Assembly: GCA_046329515.1 (NCBI GenBank)
Contig: JAXLUM010000002.1
Coordinates: 310,001-374,000, forward strand
Reading direction: 5' to 3'
Source of the DNA: Bog-950 sp046329515
GTDB lineage: Bacteria; Bacteroidota; Bacteroidia; Chitinophagales; LD1
Length of the DNA: 64,000 nucleotides
The position numbers and the translations under genes are program-made. Position 1 is the first letter of the stretch, and each line of letters begins with the position of its first letter. Positions 18,301 to 26,074 of the stretch are shown here, piece by piece. The notes under the pieces were generated by a model. It saw nothing but the letters and a program-made list of their open reading frames with translations. It was not told where the DNA came from and searched no databases.

Positions 18301-20920
18301 CGCCATCGGCACCGGTAGGGCCTTGTGGACCTGTATCGCCTTGAGCGCCGGTTGGGCCGGCTACAGGAGCCTGCCATGAACCGTTACCGGCAGCATCAGA
18401 GGTAAATACATAACCGGCAGATTGAGTACCGTCATTAATAGTAACAGGGCCATTAGCAACTATTGCACGGCCACCACCGGTAGCATCAGCTTGCACGGCA
18501 GTTGCACCGCTTGAAGTTACATTACCCCAAACGCCTTTAGAACCGTTGAAGTTAGCTGAACCGTAAACACCTACGTCGTTAGCAGTGTTTGGCAGTTGCG
18601 TAGCTGAGAAACCTAAGCCCACAACACCGGCACCGTAACCACCGCCTGTATATTGACCGCGAACACCAACGTTTTGATTGCCGGTGAATGCGATGTTAGT
18701 ACCTATTAAACCAGTATTATTAGGGATAGTGCCATTGTATTGAGCAATAGCCGCTGTACCCGCACCGTCAACAACATTAAGTTTAGCAGCAGGTGTAGTT
18801 GTTCCAACACCAACATTGCCGCCGTTATTATAAATGTTAGCGCTGCTAACTACCCACTGGGTACCATCCCAGTAAGTTGTATTACCAGCTGCAGTACCAT
18901 CAGGCAATAAACCTGTAGCACCGGTAGGGCCTGTTGGGCCAGTATCGCCTTGAGCACCTGTAGCACCGTCGTTACCGGCAGGGCCTTGTGGGCCTGTTGC
19001 GCCATCAGCACCAGCTGGGCCTTGAGGACCAGTAGCACCATCGTTACCATTTGCACCAGCAGGGCCTTGAGGGCCTGTTGCACCATCGTTACCGGCAGGA
19101 CCTTGTGGACCTGTAGCACCGTCGTTACCATTTGCACCAGCAGGACCTTGAGGGCCTGTTGCGCCATCAGCACCGGCCGGGCCTTGAGGGCCAGTTGCAC
19201 CATCGTTACCGGCAGGACCTTGTGGACCAGTAGCACCGTCGTTACCATTTGCACCAGCAGGACCTTGAGGACCAGTTGCGCCATCGTTACCGGCAGGGCC
19301 TTGTGGGCCTGTAGCACCAGTAGCACCGCCACCAGGACCTTGTGGACCAGTATCGCCTGTAGGACCTGTAGGGCCCTGAGCACCAGCCGGACCTTGTGGA
19401 CCAGTAGCACCGTCATTACCATCTATACCATTGTTACCGGCAGGTCCTTGCGGACCAGTTGCTCCATCATTTCCATTAGCACCAGCCGGACCCTGAGGAC
19501 CAGTAGCACCATCGTTACCAGCAGGACCTTGTGGACCTGTAGCACCATCGTTGCCGTTAGCACCAGCCGGACCCTGAGGACCAGTAGCACCATCATTACC
19601 TGCAGGGCCTTGTGGACCTGTAGCGCCTGTAGGGCCGCCACCAGGGCCAATAGGACCTGTATCGCCAGTAGGGCCTGTAGGACCCTGAGCACCTGTAGCA
19701 CCATCGTTACCGGCAGGGCCTTGCGGACCTGTAGCACCGTCGTTACCGGCAGGGCCTTGAGGGCCAGTTGCACCGTCATTACCATTTGCACCAGCAGGGC
19801 CTTGTGCACCTGTTGCGCCATCGTTACCTGCAGGACCCTGAGGACCTGTTACGCCATCAATACCATCGTTACCGGCAGGGCCTTGTGGGCCTGTATCGCC
19901 TTGTGCGCCAGTAGGACCGGCAGGACCTTGAGGACCTGTAACGCCGTCAATTCCATCATTACCGGCTGGGCCTTGTGGACCTGTTGCACCTGTCGGGCCA
20001 CCACCGGGACCTTGCGGACCGGTATCGCCTGTTGGACCAGTAGGGCCTTGTGCGCCAGTGGCACCATCATTACCGGCAGGACCCTGAGGACCTGTTGCGC
20101 CGTCTATACCATCGTTACCAGCAGGGCCTTGCGGACCAGTGGCACCATCAGCACCTGCAGGACCCTGAGGACCTGTAGCACCATCATTACCATTTGCACC
20201 AGCAGGGCCTTGCGGACCTGTTGCGCCATCGTTACCGGCAGGGCCTTGTGGGCCTGTAGCACCGTCATTACCATTTGCGCCGGCAGGACCTTGCGGGCCG
20301 GTAGCACCATCAGCACCGTTTGCACCGGCAGGACCTTGCGGACCTGTTGCACCATCAGCACCATTTGCGCCTGCAGGACCCTGAGCACCGGTTGCGCCAT
20401 TAGCACCGGCAGGGCCTGTTGGGCCAGCAGGACCCTGAGGACCGGCAGAGCCGGCTGGACCTTGAGCACCAGCCGGACCGGCAGGGCCTTGAGGACCAGT
20501 TGGGCCTGTTGTACCGCCTGATGCGCTGTTACCAGCATATAAGGCATAAGGTACACTTATTAATTGTGATGTACCCATGTTGGTGAATACACCTGAGTTA
20601 TTTACATCGGTTTCCACCTGTAAATATTTAGCACCGTTACCCCAGTTAACTACGGCAAGGTTGCCTGTTGAACCAATTTCAACAGTAACTAAACCAAAAG
20701 AATTTGAGGTGGTGTTTAATGTTTCAGTATACACCGTGGTTCCCGAAGGGGAGCCATCGTGGATAGTGAAACGCAGGCTTACCGGGGTTGCATTACCTAC
20801 CGGATTACCGGCGGCATTGCGTACCACCGCCTGGTAATTCATTTTCTGCGGGGCTTGCGCCATTGTCATCGTTGTTATGGCTAAGAACAACGATAACAGA
20901 AAGAGTAACTTTCTTTTCAT
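15350..20920 (-). CDS. Giant secreted collagen-like fibre protein with tail-fibre-type cassettes
   Basis: 1856 aa. Signal peptide (1-22), then a conserved N-terminal domain (about 23-130: QAPQKMNYQAVVRNAAG ... SVPYALYA) shared with three other genes here. Residues about 134-668 are uninterrupted Gly-X-Y repeats rich in Pro, Gln, Thr, Asn and Asp (unit like GPQGPAGNDGAT) with almost no Lys or Arg. The rest alternates short collagen stretches with four related about 200-residue cassettes (TTYWDGTQWV ... NIYNNGGNVGVG ... SDAAGNGSWQAP), then a fifth shortened one. The last about 130 residues are beta-rich and unique. No T9SS sorting domain. Probably a trimeric, modular surface fibre; the adhesive role is inferred from architecture. 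Confidence 0.85.
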   Translation of the reverse strand: MKRKLLFLLSLFLAITTMTMAQAPQKMNYQAVVRNAAGNPVGNATPVSLRFTIHDGSPSGTTVYTETLNTTSNSFGLVTVEIGSTGNLAVVNWGNGAKYLQVETDVNNSGVFTNMGTSQLISVPYALYAGNSASGGTTGPTGPQGPAGPAGAQGPAGSAGPQGPAGPTGPAGANGATGAQGPAGANGADGATGPQGPAGANGADGATGPQGPAGANGNDGATGPQGPAGNDGATGPQGPAGANGNDGATGPQGPAGADGATGPQGPAGNDGIDGATGPQGPAGNDGATGAQGPTGPTGDTGPQGPGGGPTGATGPQGPAGNDGIDGVTGPQGPAGPTGAQGDTGPQGPAGNDGIDGVTGPQGPAGNDGATGAQGPAGANGNDGATGPQGPAGNDGATGPQGPAGNDGATGAQGPTGPTGDTGPIGPGGGPTGATGPQGPAGNDGATGPQGPAGANGNDGATGPQGPAGNDGATGPQGPAGANGNDGATGPQGPAGNNGIDGNDGATGPQGPAGAQGPTGPTGDTGPQGPGGGATGATGPQGPAGNDGATGPQGPAGANGNDGATGPQGPAGNDGATGPQGPAGADGATGPQGPAGANGNDGATGPQGPAGNDGATGPQGPAGANGNDGATGPQGPAGADGATGPQGPAGNDGATGAQGDTGPTGPTGATGLLPDGTAAGNTTYWDGTQWVVSSANIYNNGGNVGVGTTTPAAKLNVVDGAGTAAIAQYNGTIPNNTGLIGTNIAFTGNQNVGVRGQYTGGGYGAGVVGLGFSATQLPNTANDVGVYGSANFNGSKGVWGNVTSSGATAVQADATGGGRAIVANGPVTINDGTQSAGYVFTSDAAGNGSWQAPVAGPTGAQGDTGPQGPTGADGATGPQGATGDTGAQGATGDTGPQGATGDTGAQGPTGDTGATGATGLLPDGTAAGNTTYWDGTQWVVNSSNIYNNGGNVGVGDNAPAAKLSVIGATSPAGNVRYNGGVPNSSALIGTNDATSGNQNVGVRGQYTGGGYGAGVVGLGFSATPLPNTTNDVGVYGSANFNGSKGIWGNVTSSGATAIQADATNGGNAIVSTAIGGGKAGIFNGGVRIVDGTQAAGYVFTSDAAGNGSWQAPVAGPTGATGATGDTGAQGATGDTGAQGATGDTGPTGATGATGLLADGTAAGNTTYWNGTTWVLNSSNIYNNGGLVGVGTIAPNAKLHAIGTDTTAVFGRINTAAGNRSAVIGSNSAPANTTRNIGVLGTYTGSGYGAGVVGYGYQATPVPDSLLDIGVYGSANFAGAKGMWARSSGTGAIAVQADATAGAKAGQFNGQVQITDGTQAAGRVFTSDAAGNGSWQAPVAGPTGATGATGATGATGATGATGLLANGTTAGNTTYWNGTTWVLNSSNIFNNGGLVGVGTTAPNAKVHAVGTDTTAVLGRINTAAGNRSAVIGSNSAPANTTRNVGLLGTYTGAGYGAGVVGYGFAATLLPDSLVDIGVYGSANFAGAKGVWARASGTGAAALQADALSGAKAGQFNGAVQIIDGTQALNRVFASDAAGNGSWKDLSTLGGYVGGTGITIAGNTINSVWTASGSNIYNNNAANVGIGNNAPAAKLHVSGGAIRPQDGNTSTAGINWGADLYGGGGDEASIRYYSTGGEATNLMISNQNDGDDIVSINQAGGQRLTVYNGNVGIGTGATLPTSQLQVNGNSAFNGSVRVADGTQAAGRVFTSDAAGNGSWQAPASQVTAASAGANTSTPGTANVWTQTGPSVTVTITSTTQKVMVVGTLTFGSTIAGGANNLNIQSAYTTGGGPVTTFGLGSYGLRTAQNTRTPYTCTTTITGLTPGTYTFFTAAQITNAADIANWNNNEYGSISVMVMQ
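15760..18915 (-). repeat. Tandem tail-fibre cassettes inside the giant fibre gene
   Basis: Near-identical DNA blocks recur; the block coding for AAGNGSWQAP recurs near 15766, 16915, 17588 and 18367, each followed (upstream in the coding sense) by a NTTYW[DN]GT[QT]WV ... NIYNNGG block. Cassettes 3 and 4 (coding order) are closest to each other, as are 1 and 2, indicating successive duplications. Such repeats can change number by recombination. Confidence 0.75.
18917..20520 (-). repeat. Collagen Gly-X-Y coding tract
   Basis: About 1.6 kb of degenerate tandem repeats coding for Gly-X-Y triplets, with a higher-order unit of roughly 13-18 residues (GPQGPAGNDGAT, GPQGPAGANGNDGAT). A triplet bias (GGN first codon) leaves long open frames on the other strand that are not genes. 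Confidence 0.85.
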
Positions 20921-20991
20921 GTGCTTAAGTTTTGGGTAAAAGATTGATTAAAACAAATTTTAATTTAAATGCTTTCAGGGTATTCTGTTAA

Positions 20992-21021
20992 CAAAATACG
21001 GTTTAATTAATATTGAACAAA
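20992..21021 (-). promoter_or_regulatory. Possible Bacteroidota-type promoter for the 1856-aa gene
   Basis: Reading the minus strand, TTTG (21021-21018) is followed after 19 nt by TATTTTG (20998-20992), near the Bacteroidota consensus TTTG-N19-21-TAnnTTTG but imperfect at the -7 box. A transcript from here would carry a leader of about 65 nt. The 5' leader ends with AAACTTAAGCACATG, also present before the 724-aa fibre gene. Confidence 0.3.
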
Positions 21022-21119
21022 TTTTTGAGGTTTATTTTTTGGTGAAGTGGATAACTAAACCCCAAATATGAAAAAGCCTGACTATGAAAAGCCCGGCCTG
21101 TACCTGAATAAAGTGACAA

Positions 21120-23984
21120 TTATGGCTGAACAGCCGTAAAGTAGAATTTAGAATCGGTTAAAATATCTTTTGGAGACATTACCCTAACTGTAAAGCCGGT
21201 ATTGGTAGCTGAGAACACATTACATATAGTAGAGGTACCTGTGCTGCCTGTAATTTTTAAAGTGTAATCTTCGGTTTCGCCCCAGGTAGAAATATTACCA
21301 CAACCCTCGCCACCGGTGAAGGTATAACTATAACCAACCCTTAAGCGCATGGCAAGGTTACCATTGGGTGAGGTGGTAGGTATAGTAAACGTCATAACCC
21401 GGTTAGGCACCGTTGAAGGTGCAGAACTGGCTACAAATTCAGTAACTTCAAACTGGCCGTTATTATTATAGTCTACCCATACGCCCAACCCTTCGGGATC
21501 AAAACCACCATTGGGAATGTTAACCGTAACGTTTAAAGTTAAAGTGGTGCCTGCCACTACCTGGGCCGATTGTGCTAAATAATTACCATAAGAGCCGGCA
21601 CTACAATTGGTGGCCGCATTATTAATATTAGTAACGCCACCTGTTGTTGAAACAGCGTTTATGTAATCGCCAAATGCTGCACAGGTACCTGATGAGTAAG
21701 CTGTGGTGCAATAGGCAGGCTGCGTGGTATAGGTAATCAAGGCAGGTTCGCCGGTTACATTAATTACCGGTGTAGCAGTAGGAGGTGTAGTAAAGGTTAT
21801 TTGATAAATGCCTGTAAAGGGATGAGCAACAGTAAAGCCTGTACCGGCTGCCACATTGCCTGTAACGCCTACTGCTCCTTTTATAATACCAGCCAGCGGG
21901 TCGGCCTTTGAAAGATTGCCCAGTGCATCAATAGCCACAAAGCCGCCTGTGCCCGGAAGACCTTCTAAACGTACACTACCTAAGGTATGCAGTTTAGCCG
22001 TAGGCGATGCAGTGCCTATACCAACGTTACCGCCGTTGTTGTATATATTATTACTATTTACCACCCATTGCGTACCATCCCAATAGGTAGTATTACCGGC
22101 AGCAGTGCCATTAGGGAAGGCAGTTCCTGAAGGGCCGGTAGCACCTGTAGCGCCCGTTGGGCCCGTTACACCTACACCGGTTGGCCCGGTTAAACCCGTA
22201 GCCCCTGTAATGCCTTGTGCGCCCGTAGGCCCTGTAGCCCCCTGTGCACCTGTATTGCCTGTTGAACCCGTTGCACCAGCAGGGCCGGTTGCACCTGTAT
22301 TACCCTGTATGCCCTGTGCGCCGGTTGGCCCCTGAATACCTTGCGGACCGGTATCGCCGGAAGGCCCTGTAATACCTTGTGGCCCTTGTGTACCCGTTGC
22401 ACCTGTTGGCCCCTGAGCGCCCTGTGGGCCTGTGTTGCCCTGTAAGCCTTGTGGACCTTGCGCGCCTGTAGCGCCGGTTACACCGGTAATACCCTGTAAG
22501 CCCTGGGCACCTGTGTTTCCGGTTGCGCCTTGCGGCCCTGTGGCACCCGTAGCGCCCGTTATACCTTGTAAGCCCTGTGCACCGGTTGCCCCCTGTAAGC
22601 CCTGAATGCCCTGAGGACCGGTATCGCCTGTGGGGCCTGTTGGACCCTGTAAGCCTTGTGGGCCCGTATTACCCTGTAATCCCTGTATGCCTTGCGGACC
22701 AGTAGCTCCCTGGGCACCGGTTGGGCCCTGAATACCTTGCGGGCCTGTGTTACCTGCAATACCTTGAATACCCTGTGGCCCGGTATCGCCAATGGCACCG
22801 GTTGGGCCTTGTATGCCCTGAGCACCTGTGTTACCCTGCAAGCCCTGTATACCTTGAGGTCCCGTATCACCTTGAGGACCTGTTATGCCCTGAAGGCCTT
22901 GTGGGCCTGTGTTACCTGCAATACCTTGAATGCCTTGCGGGCCTGTATCGCCGGTTGGGCCGGTTACACCTTGTAAACCCTGTGGGCCGGTATTACCCGC
23001 TATACCCTGAATGCCCTGAGGGCCGGTATCGCCTTGAGGACCTGTTATGCCCTGAATGCCCTGCGGACCAGTATTACCTGCAATACCCTGAGGGCCCTGG
23101 GCCCCTGTATCGCCGGTTGCACCGGTGGGGCCCTGTAAACCCTGAATGCCTTGAGGACCTGTTGGGCCCGTAGCACCACCGCCTGCACCCGTAGGGCCTT
23201 GCAGACCTGTAGCCCCTTGCGGACCGGTTGGGCCCTGCGTTATAACAATGTATGTATTACCATCAGAAGTAAAGATGGTTGAGGTTCCATTACCATTATC
23301 TGTAATATTTACGATGCCTACACCCGGCGCCCCCTGAACACCTGTAGCGCCCTGTAAACCCTGAGCCCCCGTAGGGCCTACTGCCCCAGTGGCTCCTGCA
23401 GGACCGGTGTTACCCGCAACACCAGCCGGGCCTGTTGGCCCCATAGGCCCCTGTGGGCCTGTTAAGCCTGCGGGGCCGGCAACACCCTGTGGACCTGTTG
23501 CACCAATGCTACCGGCAATGCCTGCTGGCCCCTGAGGACCCGGCGCGCCTGTGGGGCCGGTTGGGCCCGCAGCACCTGCTACTGCGTTAGCTGCATAAAA
23601 TGCGTAAGGCACACTAACCAACTCAGTAGAACCCATATTAATAAAATTAGAGCCGCCGTTGGGGTCGTATTCCACCAGCATATATTTATTACCTGAAGCC
23701 CAGTTTATAGCACTGAACGTACCCTGTGTGGCAGTACCTGCACCTACCTTAATAGAGAATAAACCAAATTGATTGGTTATTGCCGTTTGGGTTTCCTGAT
23801 ACTCAGTAAAGCCGGGATTTATACCATTATTAATACTAATGCGTACCGAGATATTTTTATTAGTAAGCGCTGTACCTCCAGCATCGCGCGCTATGGCCTG
23901 GTAATTCATTTTTTGCGGCACCTGTGCTATAGCAGCAGCAACCCATAAAATAAGACATAGTGGTAGAAGTAGATGTTTTATCAT
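21120..23984 (-). CDS. Secreted collagen-like protein with C-terminal GEVED domain
   Basis: 954 aa. Signal peptide (1-20), the shared N-terminal domain (about 21-133: VPQKMNYQAIARDAGG ... SVPYAFYA), then collagen Gly-X-Y from about 138 to 625 with units like GPQGIQGIAGNT. The collagen is broken once by a non-collagen insert, GVGIVNITDNGNGTSTIFTS (about 215-240). Then come a TTYWDGTQWVV/NIYNNGGNVGIG block nearly identical to that of the giant gene, a short variable part, and a GEVED domain (VWVDYNNNGQFEVTEFV ... GETEDYTLKI) of the kind found in secreted Bacteroidota proteins. No T9SS tail. Probably a surface fibre whose tip differs from the others. Confidence 0.83.
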   Translation of the reverse strand: MIKHLLLPLCLILWVAAAIAQVPQKMNYQAIARDAGGTALTNKNISVRISINNGINPGFTEYQETQTAITNQFGLFSIKVGAGTATQGTFSAINWASGNKYMLVEYDPNGGSNFINMGSTELVSVPYAFYAANAVAGAAGPTGPTGAPGPQGPAGIAGSIGATGPQGVAGPAGLTGPQGPMGPTGPAGVAGNTGPAGATGAVGPTGAQGLQGATGVQGAPGVGIVNITDNGNGTSTIFTSDGNTYIVITQGPTGPQGATGLQGPTGAGGGATGPTGPQGIQGLQGPTGATGDTGAQGPQGIAGNTGPQGIQGITGPQGDTGPQGIQGIAGNTGPQGLQGVTGPTGDTGPQGIQGIAGNTGPQGLQGITGPQGDTGPQGIQGLQGNTGAQGIQGPTGAIGDTGPQGIQGIAGNTGPQGIQGPTGAQGATGPQGIQGLQGNTGPQGLQGPTGPTGDTGPQGIQGLQGATGAQGLQGITGATGATGPQGATGNTGAQGLQGITGVTGATGAQGPQGLQGNTGPQGAQGPTGATGTQGPQGITGPSGDTGPQGIQGPTGAQGIQGNTGATGPAGATGSTGNTGAQGATGPTGAQGITGATGLTGPTGVGVTGPTGATGATGPSGTAFPNGTAAGNTTYWDGTQWVVNSNNIYNNGGNVGIGTASPTAKLHTLGSVRLEGLPGTGGFVAIDALGNLSKADPLAGIIKGAVGVTGNVAAGTGFTVAHPFTGIYQITFTTPPTATPVINVTGEPALITYTTQPAYCTTAYSSGTCAAFGDYINAVSTTGGVTNINNAATNCSAGSYGNYLAQSAQVVAGTTLTLNVTVNIPNGGFDPEGLGVWVDYNNNGQFEVTEFVASSAPSTVPNRVMTFTIPTTSPNGNLAMRLRVGYSYTFTGGEGCGNISTWGETEDYTLKITGSTGTSTICNVFSATNTGFTVRVMSPKDILTDSKFYFTAVQP

Positions 23985-24135
23985 GTGCCCTTTTTAGTGT
24001 GAGCGCCATAAAGAGAATAAAGCGCTGTGGCATAAAGATAAATACAAAGTGCTTTACATGCTTGTTTTTTGCAGTGTTTTTTGCCCCAAAACATTAAAAA
24101 AGGAAATGCTGCATAAAGACATTATCAATGCGCGT

Positions 24136-25929
24136 TTATGTAATTGCCACAGGTTCAGGCGCAGATTCAATAAAATACATTTTTAGTTTGCCTTTATTTT
24201 TGGCATCCAACTCGCCGCGGTATTCGCAGTTAAACTTATCCTTTATCAAATTGTACGTAGCTTCACTAACGTTCACTTTACCTGCTTCACCGTTTTGTTC
24301 CATGCGTGCTGCGGTATTTACGGTATCTCCCCAAATATCGTAAGCAAACTTTTTTACGCCAACTATACCTGCCACCACACTGCCGCTGTGTAAACCTATG
24401 CGCACTTCAAATGTTTTATCACCTAATTTACGATGCCGGCTTGCCATAAAGTCACGTATTTCCAGGGCAGCATTTGTAATAATAGTTGCGTGGTTTTCTT
24501 CAGCTACCGGTAAACCGCAAACAGCCAGGTAGGCATCTCCTACCGTTTTTATTTTCTCAATACCATATTTCCCCATTATCTCATCAAAGCCTCTGAAACA
24601 GGCATCCAGTTCGTTCACCAACTCCTGCGGCGTAAGGCGCTCACTTACTTTTGTAAACGATTTAAAATCGGTAAACAATACGGTTACATTATCAAACAAC
24701 TTCGCTTTTGCGCTTCCTGTTTCCTTTAATTCTTCAGCTACTTCTTCAGGCAGAATGTTCAACAACAGGCTTTCACTGCGCTGTTTCTCTTTATCCAGTA
24801 AATGGTAGGCTTGTTGTATCTCCTCCTTTTTTTCGCGTTCCAGTTTTACTTCCTGTTCCTTCTTTTCAATCTTATATTCAAATTGCAGCGAAGCAATTTT
24901 ACGGGTAACATCTTCCCCTTTCAATTCAAGTGTAAGTGTTACATACCGCTCGTAGTAGTCAAGGGCCTCTCCGGTTTCGCCTTTTTCCTTATACAAAACA
25001 TACATGCACCGCAATGCTTCCTGCAACTGCCTTTTTGCATTTATTTTCTGCGACAGGTCTATAGAGCGTTGCAGATATTCAACCGCCTTATTGTAATCCT
25101 TCTTAACAGCATACGCTTCGCCAAGATTTATAAGGGGCGCAATCAGTTCCTGACTTTCCCCAAGTTTTTCGGCGGTTTCTATTGCTGTGCAATAATTAGT
25201 TATAGCGCTGTCTACATCACCATCCTGCAAATCAACCAAGCCTAAGTTGCTGCTAAGTGCGGCTACAAGGTGCTGTTCACCAATTTTACGCGACAAGTCT
25301 AACGACTTGGTATACCATGGTCTGGCCTCTGCATATCGTCCGGTTGCCACCATTACTGCACCTATATTCTGGCAACACCTGGCCAAGGTCAAATAATCCC
25401 CTACCCTTTCAAAATACTCTCTTGCCTTTTCAAAACTCTGTAGGGCCTTTTCTAAATCGCCTTGCCCTTGATAGACAATGCCCATGTTAAACGCTATTAA
25501 TACCTGCGATCTTTCCTGGCCTGTTTCTTCTGCTAATTTCAAACACTTGAGGTAGTACTTTAATGCTTCTGCATCATGGTCCTGTTGTATGTACACCATT
25601 GCAATACCATTGTAGCAATCAGTTAGTCGCACCTTATCATTAATTGTTTCAAATATGTATACGGCCTTATCAAACTCCTCAATAGCTTCCAGGTACTGCT
25701 GCCTGCTTGCCCGTATGCCCCCTTTAAAAAAGTGTACATAGCCCTCCATCGCTTTGTTATTAATGGAGAGGGCCAGGGCCAACAGTTCTTCTGTAAAAGG
25801 TTCACCTTCGGTGCTATTAACTAAATCGTATTTTTTTAAAATACGCACCAACAACTCCGCCTTTGTTTGACCATCAGCCGTTTCAACAAGTTCTGCTTTT
25901 AAAGTGTCTATTTCTGCAAAAACATTCAT
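24136..25929 (-). CDS. TPR-containing class III adenylate cyclase
   Basis: 597 aa, no signal or membrane segment, so cytoplasmic. Residues about 50-330 are TPR/helical repeats (for example LIAFNMGIVYQGQGDLEKAL), followed by a coiled coil (about 340-400) and the cyclase domain (415-590). Metal ligands D421 (FTDFKSFT) and D465 (VGDAY) are present; adenine-selecting K461 and D531 favour ATP over GTP; N538 and R542 complete the transition-state site. It should make cAMP as a dimer, with TPRs sensing a protein partner. It lies between two fibre genes on the same strand, 151 bp from the 954-aa gene, which may be a coincidence or may reflect control of surface fibres. Confidence 0.85.
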   Translation of the reverse strand: MNVFAEIDTLKAELVETADGQTKAELLVRILKKYDLVNSTEGEPFTEELLALALSINNKAMEGYVHFFKGGIRASRQQYLEAIEEFDKAVYIFETINDKVRLTDCYNGIAMVYIQQDHDAEALKYYLKCLKLAEETGQERSQVLIAFNMGIVYQGQGDLEKALQSFEKAREYFERVGDYLTLARCCQNIGAVMVATGRYAEARPWYTKSLDLSRKIGEQHLVAALSSNLGLVDLQDGDVDSAITNYCTAIETAEKLGESQELIAPLINLGEAYAVKKDYNKAVEYLQRSIDLSQKINAKRQLQEALRCMYVLYKEKGETGEALDYYERYVTLTLELKGEDVTRKIASLQFEYKIEKKEQEVKLEREKKEEIQQAYHLLDKEKQRSESLLLNILPEEVAEELKETGSAKAKLFDNVTVLFTDFKSFTKVSERLTPQELVNELDACFRGFDEIMGKYGIEKIKTVGDAYLAVCGLPVAEENHATIITNAALEIRDFMASRHRKLGDKTFEVRIGLHSGSVVAGIVGVKKFAYDIWGDTVNTAARMEQNGEAGKVNVSEATYNLIKDKFNCEYRGELDAKNKGKLKMYFIESAPEPVAIT

Positions 25930-26026
25930 TACTACAAATTACAGTTTTCAGTTTTTAAATCAAAAACGCATGGTATTCCTTTCAAATCTCCTAACAAGGA
26001 GCTATGAAGCCGAACCGCCCGTACAT

Positions 26027-26053
26027 AAAAAAGGGGCTTTGCGCCCCTTTTTT
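26027..26053. terminator. Terminator of the 724-aa fibre gene
   Basis: AAAAAAGGGGC / GCCCCTTTTTT-type hairpin with short loop and T-runs on both strands, 22 bp past the stop of the minus-strand fibre gene. It also faces the start of the cyclase gene. Confidence 0.85.
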
Positions 26054-26074
26054 AATATTAAAAATTTTAATTGC

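Noticed and set aside
18950..20521. Long plus-strand open frame (about 520 codons) opposite the collagen tract
   Set aside because: It is the antisense shadow of Gly-X-Y coding repeats; the translated product is a low-complexity Cys/Thr/Arg string with no start context, and other frames of the tract are open for the same reason.
15350..20920. CRISPR-like regular repeats
   Set aside because: The repeats are in-frame collagen and cassette codons with no constant spacer length and no cas genes nearby.
21856..23173. Several plus- and minus-strand frames within the 954-aa fibre gene
   Set aside because: Same repeat-bias effect; their translations are proline/valine or leucine/arginine-rich shadows.
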